This document shows, piece after piece, positions 47,369-57,200 of a stretch of DNA of 57,686 nucleotides (its first letter is position 1; the number at the start of each line of letters is the position of its first letter). Source of the stretch: SVQP01 sp045594705 (GTDB taxonomy: Bacteria; Bacillota; Clostridia; Oscillospirales; CAG-272); contig JAZNZB010000083.1 in NCBI GenBank assembly GCA_045594705.1, positions 1 through 57,686 on the forward strand, given 5' to 3'. Under the pieces are notes generated by a model. It was given only the letters and a program-made list of their open reading frames with translations, was not told where the DNA came from and made no database searches. Made by a program: the position numbers and the translations under genes.

Positions 47369-48118
47369 ATGCTACAGGATCTTCATTCGCATACCTATTA
47401 TTCATTTTGCGGCGCGGATCAACCCGAGGCGGTGGTGGAGGGCGCGATCGCAGGAGGTCTTGACGTCATCGGCATCACCGATCACAACTACGGCGTCTGC
47501 TGCCAGCGACTTGACGTATTTTTCTATCAGAATCAGGATCTTGGCGAGGATCATTACCGTTGCTTCAAGCGATATTACGATCACATCAACCTGCTGCGCG
47601 AGAAGTATAAGGATCAGATTACCGTGCTGCGCGGCATTGAGATCTGCACCTTGGACAGATTCCGCTACCCCATTCACGACAACGACGACATTTCGTTCTT
47701 TGACTATTGCCTGATCGAGAACATTGACGCCATCGAGCAGTCGGTTGCCAAGGGCGACTTATTCGGCTTTGCCGAGCGGTGCGGATGCAAGGCAGGCGTG
47801 GCGCATACCGATCTCTTTACCTTTGCCAAAAAGATCGGGTACGACCCTTATGACTTTTTCAAAAAGATGGCCGAGCGCGGCATTTTCTGGGAAATGAACG
47901 TCAGCTACGATCCCACGCACAATTACAGACAGCATCAGTACATGCTGGATTTCTTTGCCTCTCCCGAGCAGCAGGATATCGTGCGCCGCGCGGGCGTGGA
48001 GGTCAGCGTGGGCTTTGACGGCCACCGCATCTGCGATTATCTGCCCGAGCGAGTCAAGGACTATTGCAGGCAGATCGAGCAGATGGGAATCCGCATGCCT
48101 TTTGAGGAGTTGAAATAA
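47369..48118 (+). CDS. PHP-domain phosphoesterase (histidinol-phosphatase-like)
   Basis: A 249-aa metal-dependent hydrolase with GGAGG before the ATG. The four PHP motifs are present: DLHSHTYYSFCG, VIGITDHNYG, LRGIEICTL with the bridging Glu, AGVAHTDLF and GFDGHR near the end. Family members hydrolyse phosphate monoesters; histidinol phosphate is one case, but no other his gene is nearby. It is followed after 31 bases by the glycosidase-like gene. Confidence 0.88.
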   Translation: MLQDLHSHTYYSFCGADQPEAVVEGAIAGGLDVIGITDHNYGVCCQRLDVFFYQNQDLGEDHYRCFKRYYDHINLLREKYKDQITVLRGIEICTLDRFRYPIHDNDDISFFDYCLIENIDAIEQSVAKGDLFGFAERCGCKAGVAHTDLFTFAKKIGYDPYDFFKKMAERGIFWEMNVSYDPTHNYRQHQYMLDFFASPEQQDIVRRAGVEVSVGFDGHRICDYLPERVKDYCRQIEQMGIRMPFEELK

Positions 48119-48149
48119 ACTGTTTTTATGCATCATGAGGAGGGAATTT

Positions 48150-49376
48150 ATGAACAAGAGAATGGATCGCAACCGTCTGAACATTGGTGCATACCATCTC
48201 AGGCCCTATGCCCGTACCGAGGCGCACGTCAAGGACGTGGCTGATTGCGGCATTGATTTTGTGGTCTGCATGGATAACGACCGTCCTGCTTTGGATCTTT
48301 TCCACAAGTACGGTGTGGGTGCCATCGTTTCCGGCATTGTTCCCGGATGGTGGGGCGGTGACGGAAGTGGCGCAGGCAAACTGGCCGATACCAATCCCAT
48401 GGAGAAGTATGAGGCTGCCTCTGCGTCTTTTGTTGATCATCCCGCAATTTGGGGGATTGACGTGGGCGACGAGCCCTCTGCACTGGATTTTTCATATTAC
48501 GGAAAGGTCATCGACTATGTGAACCGTGCCTTTTCGAACCAATTCGCTTATCTGAATCTGTACCCCAACTACGCGTCTGTTTCCGGGAACAATGCGCAGG
48601 AAACCGTGAACCAACTGGGGACTGCAACTTATGCGGAGCATATCCGGAGATACTGCGAATGCGTTCCTTCCGACTACCTTTGCTACGATTTCTACCTTTA
48701 TTCGATCAACGTTGCCAAGCACTACGAGAATCTTCGCGTAGTAGCCGATGCTTGCCGCAACACGGGGCGGAGCATGTGGATCGTGCTCCAGGTCAACTCC
48801 CACAGGCCCGATGAATGGATGAGCGAGAATAACCTTCGGTTCCAAGCCTATACCTCCATGGCTTTTGGTGCAGAGAATATTATCTGGGCTTGCTACACCG
48901 CCGGCTGGTGGCACAATCAGGTGTTGGACGATCAAGGCAATCAGACCGAGCAGTACGGTAAGCTCAAGCGCGTCAATGCGCAGATCCGTACCATTGCCGA
49001 CGAGTACATGAAGTACCGCCGTGTGTCCACGCATTTTGTCGGATATCAGGGGCATCCCGATATGAATTGCGTACAACAGGAGAGCATTGAGTCCCTGTCC
49101 ACCGGAGTTTTCTTTGATGTGAAATCGGATAACGGTGCGCCTATCCTTGTGGGTGAGATGGTCAGCCGGACCAACGACGGCTCGGCAGCGCTCATGATCT
49201 GTGCCGCTGACGACCCCTATGAGAAAGAGCCGAAGGAGTATCAGGTCACCTTCCGTGTGCCCAACCGCTGCATCCGCGCTCTTGGTGGCGACGGCTATCA
49301 GACCGTTACCGATCTTGGCGGTGTGTATGCCGTTACCGTAAAATCCAACGAAGGCGTGTTGATCACTGCGCGCTGA
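48150..49376 (+). CDS. Cytoplasmic glycosidase-like TIM-barrel protein
   Basis: A 408-aa protein without a signal peptide. The ATG at 48150 follows GAGGAGGG. The chain reads like a clan-A glycoside hydrolase barrel: LNIGAYHLRPYARTEAHVKD, CGIDFVVCMDNDRP, AIWGIDVGDEPSALDF with a candidate acid/base Glu, DYLCYDFYLYS, and IVLQVNSHR with FGAENIIWACYTAGWW. A small beta-domain ends the chain (YAVTVKSNEGVLITAR). The family is not identified. It is placed between a phosphoesterase and a sugar isomerase gene, so intracellular sugar metabolism is likely. Confidence 0.78.
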   Translation: MNKRMDRNRLNIGAYHLRPYARTEAHVKDVADCGIDFVVCMDNDRPALDLFHKYGVGAIVSGIVPGWWGGDGSGAGKLADTNPMEKYEAASASFVDHPAIWGIDVGDEPSALDFSYYGKVIDYVNRAFSNQFAYLNLYPNYASVSGNNAQETVNQLGTATYAEHIRRYCECVPSDYLCYDFYLYSINVAKHYENLRVVADACRNTGRSMWIVLQVNSHRPDEWMSENNLRFQAYTSMAFGAENIIWACYTAGWWHNQVLDDQGNQTEQYGKLKRVNAQIRTIADEYMKYRRVSTHFVGYQGHPDMNCVQQESIESLSTGVFFDVKSDNGAPILVGEMVSRTNDGSAALMICAADDPYEKEPKEYQVTFRVPNRCIRALGGDGYQTVTDLGGVYAVTVKSNEGVLITAR

Positions 49377-49426
49377 TCCATCATTACTGTTTAACGAAAT
49401 TTTATCATATAAAAGGAGAATTGAAC

Positions 49427-50158
49427 ATGGAATACGGTTTGCAATTATTCAGCGTTCGCGATATCACGGGCGCAGATCTGGAAGGCGCACTCAAGGCAGT
49501 TGCAGAGCTGGGCTATTCCTCTGTGGAATACGCGGGCTTTTTCGGCCACAGTGCAGAGACGGTTGCTGCATGGCAGGAAAAGTACGGCCTGACCTGTGCG
49601 GGCACGCACTCGGGCACGGCTGAGCTGCTCCCCGAGAACATCGACGCCACCATTGCGTATCACAAGACCATCGGCAACAAGAAGTTCATCATCCCCGGCG
49701 AGGATCTGAGCACCTTGGAAAAGATCGACCGCTTTGCAGCGATTGTCAACGCGGCCATCCCCAAGATGGCAGAGGCAGGCATCGAGGTGGGATATCACAA
49801 CCATTCTCACGAGTTTGTGGTCATGCCCTGGGGCTCCACCATTCACTCCGAGCTGGAAAAGAGATGCAACGTGTTCTTTGAGATCGATACCTACTGGGCA
49901 TTCAATGCAGGTCTTGACCCCATTCAGGTCATGAACAGACTGGCTGACCGCCTGCGCGTCATTCACCTCAAAGACGGTCACCTCGGCGGACAGGGCAAGG
50001 CTCTGGGCGAGGGTGATGCTCCCGTCAAGGCCGTGCGCCAAAGAGCCATCGAGATGGGCATTCCCATGGTGGTCGAAAGCGAAACGTTGACTCCCACAGG
50101 CATTGAGGAAGTTGAAAGATGCATCAAGTTCCTGCGCGCTTGCGACGCAGAGGACTAA
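49427..50158 (+). CDS. Sugar phosphate isomerase/epimerase (xylose-isomerase-like barrel)
   Basis: A 243-aa TIM-barrel enzyme. The ATG at 49427 has AAAGGAG eight bases upstream. Features are YGLQLFSVRD, LGYSSVEYAGFFG, GIEVGYHNHSHEFV, VFFEIDTYWAFNAGLDP and LRVIHLKDGHLGG, with the metal ligands Glu, Asp and His in the expected strands. This is the AP-endonuclease-2-like sugar isomerase family, often inosose or ketose epimerases. It lies 50 bases after the glycosidase-like gene and ends in a strong terminator. Confidence 0.92.
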   Translation: MEYGLQLFSVRDITGADLEGALKAVAELGYSSVEYAGFFGHSAETVAAWQEKYGLTCAGTHSGTAELLPENIDATIAYHKTIGNKKFIIPGEDLSTLEKIDRFAAIVNAAIPKMAEAGIEVGYHNHSHEFVVMPWGSTIHSELEKRCNVFFEIDTYWAFNAGLDPIQVMNRLADRLRVIHLKDGHLGGQGKALGEGDAPVKAVRQRAIEMGIPMVVESETLTPTGIEEVERCIKFLRACDAED

Positions 50159-50160
50159 TG

Positions 50161-50188
50161 AAAAAGCCGCCTACGGGCGGCTTTTTTT
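50161..50188 (+). terminator. Terminator of the isomerase gene
   Basis: AAAAAGCCGCC, TACG and GGCGGCTTTTTTT lie directly past the stop codon. Confidence 0.95.
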
Positions 50189-50258
50189 ATGCAAAATGAA
50201 GATATCCGTAGGGCGGGGGCTTGCTCCCGCCGCGCAATGCAGAATGCAGAATTGCGTT

Positions 50259-50298
50259 AGAAAAGCCGCCCGGGGGGCGGCTTTTCTGCTGTTTTTTG
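50259..50298. terminator. Hairpin between convergent genes
   Basis: AGAAAAGCCGCC (50259-50270) and GGCGGCTTTTCT (50276-50287) form a 12-bp stem just past the minus-strand stop at 50302. On the plus strand GCTGTTTTTTG follows. The gap before it (50205-50240) holds a short GTAGGGCGGGGGCTTGCTCC repeat. Confidence 0.7.
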
Positions 50299-50301
50299 TA
50301 T

Positions 50302-52878
50302 TTAATCAATGGGATCCAGCGTAATCGACTGCACCAGCAGCGTCTCGCCTGCCTTGCAGTTGTCAAAGAAGTCGAAGCGGATCTGGCTGAGCATGCCGCT
50401 CCAATACGCCTTGCCTGCAAGGTTGATGGTCACTGTGTGCCATTCACCGTCGGCTACCATCTGGTATTTCTGCGAAGCGGCCTCGGCGGGATTGGGATTT
50501 GCCTCGGTCAAAAAGAACATCTGACCAATGGTTTTGGACGAGCCGGGAGCTAACTGATAGGTCAGAGTCACCGACTTGTACTTGGCGGTATCAATTGCGC
50601 CTGCCGTGTAGCTTAAATACATCAGCGGGTCTTCGCCGGAGGAGGCAATGCACAAAAGTCCCTCTTCGGTCATTTCGTAGGATGCATTGTTAAGCGAAGC
50701 GATGACGCGGGATGCCTGTGCATCGGTAAAGTCGATATGCTCGTAAGAGAAGGGCTTTTCGGGAGCGACGACCGTGACCTTGGCCACGTAGGAAAATCCT
50801 GCGCACTTGACCGTAATCTCGTGCGTGCCGGATACCACGGGATATATAATGCCCTCGGCCGTGACGCGGATCTTGGACTCGTCGTATTCGTAGGTAATGC
50901 CGTGCGCTTTGCCCCAGGCTTCAATCCAGGTTGCGTTGTCATAGGTGATGATCGACTTGATCTGCGGGTTGTAGGATATGGCTGCGCTGTGGTCAAGCGA
51001 GTAGGTGTCGGTCACAAAGGGAACAAGGCTTGTCACAGCCCCTGTGGAGGCCTTCAAGTCATAGACCTTGACGCAGACCTGCGTGATCATGCCGCGGAAT
51101 TCCACTGTGATCGTGGCTTTTCCGATGCCGTGGATCTCCACGGTCAGCGAGCCGTCGCGCACTGTGGCAACCTGTTCGTTGTCACTGGTCATTTTCAGCT
51201 CCTTGGCATATTTGCGCAGCGAGGTCCATCTGTTCTGGAAGGAGGTGCAGGCATAGATGTCAAGCGTCACTCTGTTTGAGCGGGAGGATGCGTAAACTAC
51301 GTCGTCTTGTCTGGGAGAGATGGCGATGAATTCAAGCGAATCGGGATCACGCATGTCTCTTGCGGTCTCGGCCTTGATGTTTTGCTTGTCGATCTCACTC
51401 AGATCGATCGTGTCGGAGAGGGAAAGGGTAAAGTCTTGCACGCGGGTGTTCCAGACGCCCCAGTCCTTGCCGTAAGCGTAGGCTGCAAAGGTGGGGGTAT
51501 CGGGTGCGATGTGGCCGTTTTTGGTGCCGGCCATACCCGAGTTGTGGCAGTAGTGGTAGACATTTTCCTTGACCACGTCCACGCGCTCAAAGGTAATGCC
51601 GTCGTTTGATTCGTAGAACGCAAGATAAGAGTCGGAACTCAGACGCGAATCGGTGCAGATGGCAAGGAACTTGCCGTATTCCTCCACGTACTTGACGTCC
51701 AGCGAGTCGTTGGAGCCGTTGCCGACCGCAATGCCTCTGTATTGCATGGTGGCAGGCCAGTTTTCGTCCAATGCGTTTGCGGTGGAGACCAGGGTATAGT
51801 GTCCTCCTGCACTGGAAAGTGTGTAATAAATGTAAAGCGTGCCGTTCAGCTCCACGAAGCTGATCTCACCGTAGCCCCAGATGCTCTGCGGCTCAGTAAA
51901 GAACACGATGGGCTGTGGATCGTTTCCGCCCCAACCGTTTCCGTTCCATTTTTCAAAAGGACCGTCGGGATTTTCGGAACGCGCCACGTAAATGCAGTTG
52001 TCGCACATGTTGGCATTGACCGTGGAGGTGTAGCCGATGTAGTAGTAGCCTCCCCAGTAAATGACGCCGGGATCACAGCAGGAGTAGTGGTCGTAACTGT
52101 CGGGGGTGGGCTGCAGCACACATTTTTCCTCGCTCCAGGTTTTACCGCCGTCATCGGAGTGCTTCCAGGTGATCCAGTCCCATTGCTCTGCGCCGCAGCC
52201 GGTGGTGGCAAACCATGCGTCCATGGTACCGTCGTCGTTGACGATGATGGATGCACCGTAGCGGTAGCCGGAGTTGAGAATGGAAGGTATTTGATAAATA
52301 TCGTAGCCGGTATCGGCTTCAATGGTGACGTTGATGTGCTTATTCGGGTCGGGGGTGACGAGTGTGAGATTCTCGGGCTGTGTAAAGCTACACTCGGCAG
52401 CAAGCTTGCCGTCGGCAATCGCGTTTTCGCAAGCGTAGGTGACCGCCTCAAGCATGCCGTTTTCAATATTGGCGGCCATCAAAAGCTTTGTGCCGTCGCG
52501 TTTGACAGCATAGCCGTTGTAGCCGATGGTATCGAGATCAAAGTGCGCCTTTTGCGCGTCGTCCATGGAGGACGCACCCACGATGATCTCGCAGTCGGTG
52601 CGGGCGGACGCGTCGCGGTTGAGTGAGAGCGTGATGCCGGTCTGCTCGGCAATGGCCTCGATCAACACCTCGGCGCATTTGCGTTCCCAGACGGGGGCGT
52701 CGGCAGAAACGTAAACGGTATAGGATTGGAGCGCATTGGTATCTGCCTCGGGGGCAGGGGACTCGGTGCTTTGCGTATTGGTGGTATCTTCGGGTGGGGT
52801 ATCGGGGGTGTTGCATGCTGCCAGCGTCAGCATCATGGCAAGACAGAGCAGCACAAAAGCGATTTTGCAATACTTCAT
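50302..52878 (-). CDS. Large lipoprotein with sialidase/GH43-like beta-propeller
   Basis: An 858-aa surface lipoprotein; the ATG at 52878 follows GGAGG and the lipobox is LTLAAC (Cys 22). Residues about 50-170 resemble the N-terminal domain of alpha-glucuronidase-type enzymes (WERKCAEVLIEAIAEQTG, CEIIVGASS, GYNGYAVKRDGTKLLM). Residues about 190-480 form a propeller with blades such as WITWKHSDDGGKTWSEEKCV, DPGVIYWGGYYYIGYTS, GEISFVELNGTLYIYYTLS and LAFYESNDGITFERV, the first containing an Asp-box. Ig-like (Big) domains and a CBM-like C-domain follow. It likely binds or cleaves a glycan; catalytic residues could not be fixed. Confidence 0.85.
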   Translation of the reverse strand: MKYCKIAFVLLCLAMMLTLAACNTPDTPPEDTTNTQSTESPAPEADTNALQSYTVYVSADAPVWERKCAEVLIEAIAEQTGITLSLNRDASARTDCEIIVGASSMDDAQKAHFDLDTIGYNGYAVKRDGTKLLMAANIENGMLEAVTYACENAIADGKLAAECSFTQPENLTLVTPDPNKHINVTIEADTGYDIYQIPSILNSGYRYGASIIVNDDGTMDAWFATTGCGAEQWDWITWKHSDDGGKTWSEEKCVLQPTPDSYDHYSCCDPGVIYWGGYYYIGYTSTVNANMCDNCIYVARSENPDGPFEKWNGNGWGGNDPQPIVFFTEPQSIWGYGEISFVELNGTLYIYYTLSSAGGHYTLVSTANALDENWPATMQYRGIAVGNGSNDSLDVKYVEEYGKFLAICTDSRLSSDSYLAFYESNDGITFERVDVVKENVYHYCHNSGMAGTKNGHIAPDTPTFAAYAYGKDWGVWNTRVQDFTLSLSDTIDLSEIDKQNIKAETARDMRDPDSLEFIAISPRQDDVVYASSRSNRVTLDIYACTSFQNRWTSLRKYAKELKMTSDNEQVATVRDGSLTVEIHGIGKATITVEFRGMITQVCVKVYDLKASTGAVTSLVPFVTDTYSLDHSAAISYNPQIKSIITYDNATWIEAWGKAHGITYEYDESKIRVTAEGIIYPVVSGTHEITVKCAGFSYVAKVTVVAPEKPFSYEHIDFTDAQASRVIASLNNASYEMTEEGLLCIASSGEDPLMYLSYTAGAIDTAKYKSVTLTYQLAPGSSKTIGQMFFLTEANPNPAEAASQKYQMVADGEWHTVTINLAGKAYWSGMLSQIRFDFFDNCKAGETLLVQSITLDPID

Positions 52879-52916
52879 AATAACCTCCGTGTTGATGAAT
52901 GTGGTCAAGCGGGGAA

Positions 52917-54230
52917 TCAGTAATAGAAATTGGTACCGATCTGCTTCATGGAGGGCACGGTGGCAAGCACGTCCTCGTCGACCACGACCTGATCCATGTA
53001 TTGCTCACACATCTTCATAAACAGGTGATCCACAAGGCCTTCCTCAAAGCCCTCGAACCAGTCCTTGTTATCCTCCTCAGCCCACGCGCCCTTTTCCACG
53101 GGGTATTTCATAATGACGTGGTAGCCGTAGTCGGATTCCACCAAGGCGGTCTCTCCAACCTCCAGCTCGATCAGCTTGGTCACGATGCTTTCAAGGTAAG
53201 TGTAGTTGGCGTAGTTGGCGGGATCTGCGTAAAGGTAGTAGCCGTTTTCGTAAGCCTGTGCGTCCTCGTCCTCGCCGCGCTGCTCCATAAAGATCTCAAA
53301 GGCCTCGTACTCGCCTGCAGGGATCTTTTCCAAGATGGTGTTGGCCTCTTTTTTGATCTCGACAAGCTCCTCCTTGGTGTAGTCGCCCACCTCGGGCTCG
53401 CCGTCCTTGTTCAGCACAAAGGAGGTCGTGCCGGTTTTTTTGTCGTAAGCGATCTTGCCATCCTCGGTGAAGTAGACCTCGTAGCCCTGTTTGTCCTTGA
53501 TGATGTTGCCGTCCTTATCGGTCTTGGTGGTGCCGTTGACTCTGTCGTAGCAAACGACCTTGTGGCCAAGCGAGTTTTCGGTGTAGTAAATGTCATCGCC
53601 GTTCTCATCGGTCTCGCAGACGTAGTAGTAAGAGGCGAGGAACACCTGCTTGAAGCGCACGAAGTTCTCCTGGCAGTATTCTTCTTTGACATTGTCCGCG
53701 ATCTTGGAACCGCCCTGGCCGTATAAGTATACCTTCAGCGCGTCGATCTTGGCCTCCATGATGTAGGTCTGACGGAGAATGTCGTAATTGACGCCGTATT
53801 CTGCCAAAATCTGATTGAACGCAGCCTTGGAGCCGTCGCCGTCGTAATCTACGAACTCTGCAAGCTCGGCATCAATGGCGTCGACGGTTTCCTTGGGCAG
53901 AGTCAGCTCATATACCTTGTCAAACAGATAGGCACCGATGACGTAGGTTTTGGCGTTTTCCAGAATGGTTGCGCGGAAATATTCGTCATAGGTCGAGTTC
54001 TCCATGTCCACCACGGTGGACCAGAAGGCGTCACTGTCTACCTCGTACTGATATTTTGCCAGCGTGCCCTTCATGCGGGAGAGCAGCAGCTGGTAGGTGT
54101 TGACAGAGAGCTTGGTATCCTCGATCGACATCAGTGTTTTGCCGTTCTTGCCCGAGCAGCCCGCCAGAAGTGGAAGGCAGAGCGCAAGAGCCAGTACAAG
54201 CAGGAGCAATTTTGCAGAAAAATGTTTCAT
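52917..54230 (-). CDS. PrsA/SurA-type peptidyl-prolyl isomerase lipoprotein
   Basis: A 437-aa lipoprotein. The ATG at 54230 has AAGGAA upstream; a TTG two codons earlier is less likely. The lipobox is LLAGC (Cys 26). A SurA-N-like helical part (ISVNTYQLLLSRMKG-type segment, 35-190) is followed by a long Asp/Lys-rich insert with GDDIYYTENS, then a rotamase region ending LEVGETALVESDYGYHVIMK. This last motif is typical of parvulin domains. It probably helps fold exported proteins. It lies 46 bases downstream of mfd, a pairing seen in other Clostridia. Confidence 0.85.
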   Translation of the reverse strand: MKHFSAKLLLLVLALALCLPLLAGCSGKNGKTLMSIEDTKLSVNTYQLLLSRMKGTLAKYQYEVDSDAFWSTVVDMENSTYDEYFRATILENAKTYVIGAYLFDKVYELTLPKETVDAIDAELAEFVDYDGDGSKAAFNQILAEYGVNYDILRQTYIMEAKIDALKVYLYGQGGSKIADNVKEEYCQENFVRFKQVFLASYYYVCETDENGDDIYYTENSLGHKVVCYDRVNGTTKTDKDGNIIKDKQGYEVYFTEDGKIAYDKKTGTTSFVLNKDGEPEVGDYTKEELVEIKKEANTILEKIPAGEYEAFEIFMEQRGEDEDAQAYENGYYLYADPANYANYTYLESIVTKLIELEVGETALVESDYGYHVIMKYPVEKGAWAEEDNKDWFEGFEEGLVDHLFMKMCEQYMDQVVVDEDVLATVPSMKQIGTNFYY

Positions 54231-54276
54231 GTTCAAATTCCTTTTTCTTCTTTAGTTATTTACAATTATATCACAT

Positions 54277-57200
54277 TCACTCGTCACATTCTTTGCGCAG
54301 TTCCATATATTTTACGAACATTTTATGAATAAGACGCAGTGCGTTTTCCTTTTCCTTGAGTCTGAGCACCATGTGCGGCTCACCCGAGAGCACCATTTTG
54401 AGCCTGCCGCCCAGCATGCGGGAAAGGTCGGCCCAGATCTCATAGTGGAATTTGTTCGGATAAATGGCGATCGAGCTGCCGTCCTGACGGATCTGACGGA
54501 TATCGCAAGCTGCACCCTCTGCGCGGATGAGTGCCACGTAAAGCAGGTTTTCTGCTTGCACGGGCAGGTCTCCGTAGCGGTCGAGCAGCTCGTCGGCAAT
54601 ATCGTCGCGGTCATATTCGGTCTCGATCAGTGCAATGCGCTTGTAAAGTGCCATACGCTGGCCGGGATAGCGCACGTAGGAGTCGGGCAGGTAAGCGTCA
54701 TAATCGAGCGATACCGTGCATTCCTGCTTTTGCTCCTGTACCTCGCCCTTTTCCTCAAGCACCGCGCTCTTGAGCAGCTTGATATACATGTCGTAGCCCA
54801 CGGCATCCAGATGTCCGTGCTGCTCTGCGCCAAGCAGGTTGCCCGCACCTCGGATCTCCATGTCGCGCAGCGCGATCTTGAAGCCCGCGCCGAATTCGGC
54901 GTAATCGCGGATGGCCTCAAGCCTCTTTTGCGCGATCTCGGGCAGTGCACGGTTGACAGGGTAAGTGAAGTAAGCATACGCGCGACGCGCGCTGCGGCCA
55001 ATGCGTCCGCGCAGCTGATGCAGCTGAGAAAGGCCCAGCCTGTGCGCGTTGTCCACGATCAGTGTGTTGGCGTTAGGCACGTCCACACCTGTCTCGATAA
55101 TGGTGGTGCAGACCAGAATGTCAATTTCGCCGCGGATCATCTTTTCCCAGATGTCCTCAAGCGTGTCCTTGTCCATTTTGCCGTGCGCCACGGTAATGCG
55201 CGCATCGGGAATTTGCTTGGCAAGCTCTGCGGCCACGCCGTCGATGCTTTCCACAATGTTGTGCAGATAGAATACCTGACCGCCGCGGCGCAGCTCCTTG
55301 CGAATGGCTTCCAGCACGATCAGCGGGTCGTGCTCCAGCACGTAGGTCTGCACGGGCAGACGGTTGCCGGGGGCCTGATCCAGCACCGAGATGTCACGGA
55401 TGCCGCCCATGGCCATATTCAGTGTGCGGGGAATGGGGGTTGCCGAGAGCGATAGCACGTCGATGTTGCCTGCAAGCTGCTTGAGCTTTTCCTTTTGCGC
55501 CACGCCGAATCGCTGCTCCTCGTCCACGATCAACAGACCAAGATCCTTGAATTTGACGTCCTTACCGAGCAGGCGATGCGTGCCGATGATCATGTCAAGA
55601 TCCCCGCGCTCCAGGCGTCGCAGGATCTGTTCCTGCTGCTTGGGCGTGCGGAATCGGGAGACCATGTCAATATTGACGCCAAATGCGCGCATGCGCGCGG
55701 TGGCGGTCTGGAAATGCTGCAGAGCCAGAATGGTGGTGGGGACCAAGAGAGCCACCTGCTTGCCGCCCATAATGGCCTTGTAAGCCGCACGGAAGGCAAC
55801 CTCGGTCTTTCCGTAGCCCACGTCACCGCACAAAAGGCGATCCATAGGCACGGGCTTTTCCATGTCGCGCTTGATATCCTCAGCCGCGTCCAGCTGACTT
55901 TCGGTCTCATTGTAGGCAAAGGCTGCTTCGAAGTCGCGCTGGAAGTCCTCGTCGGGCGGGAATGCGTGCCCTTTGACGCGCATGCGCTGCGCATAGAGCT
56001 GGATCAGCTCCTTGGCCATGTCCTTGACGGCGGCCTTGGCGCGCGATTTGGATTTCTGCCAGCCGTCTGTGCCGAATTTGGAGAGCTTGACTGTGCCGTC
56101 GTCGGCGCGCGCACCGATGTATTTGGACACCATGTCCAGTTTTTCCACGGGGATGTACAGCTTGTCAGCTCCCGCGTATTTGATGCCGATATAGTCACGC
56201 TTGGCACCCGAGGTGCTCAGCGTTTCAATGCCTGTGTAAATACCGATACCGTAGGTCTCGTGCACCACGTAGTCGCCCTCGCAGAGGTCGGCATAGGAGA
56301 GGATGGCGGCCGTGCCCTCGCGCTGCTTTTTTCTGCGCACCGGCTTGGATTGCACCGAGAGCGTCGCGGTCTTGCCGTCCGGATTGGTGGAGAGAAGCGC
56401 GATACGGGGCGTGATCAGCTCGTAGCCGAACAGAAAGCTGCGCCATACGATGGTAATCTCATCCTTTTTGAGATCGGCTGCTGAGAGCGGATGCTTGGCA
56501 GACTCCACCGCCACGTCAAAGCCGTGCTCGGTAAGCATATCGGCAAGGTTTTTGGCAGCCGTCTCGTTTTCGGTCATGACCGCCGTGCGGTAGCCGCCGC
56601 GCATGTACCCGGTCAGGTCCTCGCAAAGCAGAGAAAAGTTTTCGGCATACGAGACCATGTGACGTGTGCGAAAGCCGTAAATGCCGCCCAGTCGCTTGCC
56701 GGACATGCCGTAGGAAAGGGAGTCTACGTGTACGGTCACGCCCTTGTCCAAAAAACGCTCGAATTCCACGGGTGCTTTCTGATATTCGGCATAGGTCGAG
56801 GAAATGGTGCCGGACTCCATCAGCTCGGTCACGGTCATATCCATCTGCTTGGCGGACGCCTTGAGGCGGTCGCTCACGGCAGAGGTGGAGCGCACTAAGA
56901 TCAGCGGCTTGCGGGTAAAGTAGTCGGTCAGAGAGACACGCTCGGGGTATATTAAGGAAATGTATTTGTCAATGAAATGAAGCTCGGATGCGCTGTCGGT
57001 CTCTCCCGTGCCAAGAGCGGCAAGCTCAGCAGCAAGCGTCTGTCTTGCCTCGTCGTCGCGGCAGGTGCGCAAACGATCCTTGATGGCCTTGGAGAGGGCC
57101 TTGCGAGAGCCCTCGTCGCACAGGATTTCGCGCGCGGGAGGGATGGTGGCCGAGGTGATGGCGGTCACGGTGCGCTGGGTATCAATGTCGAAAAAGACCA

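Noticed and set aside
47369..48118. Naming the PHP protein HisK/HisJ
   Set aside because: No histidine biosynthesis gene is nearby and PHP phosphoesterases have many substrates; the motif set alone does not identify histidinol phosphate.
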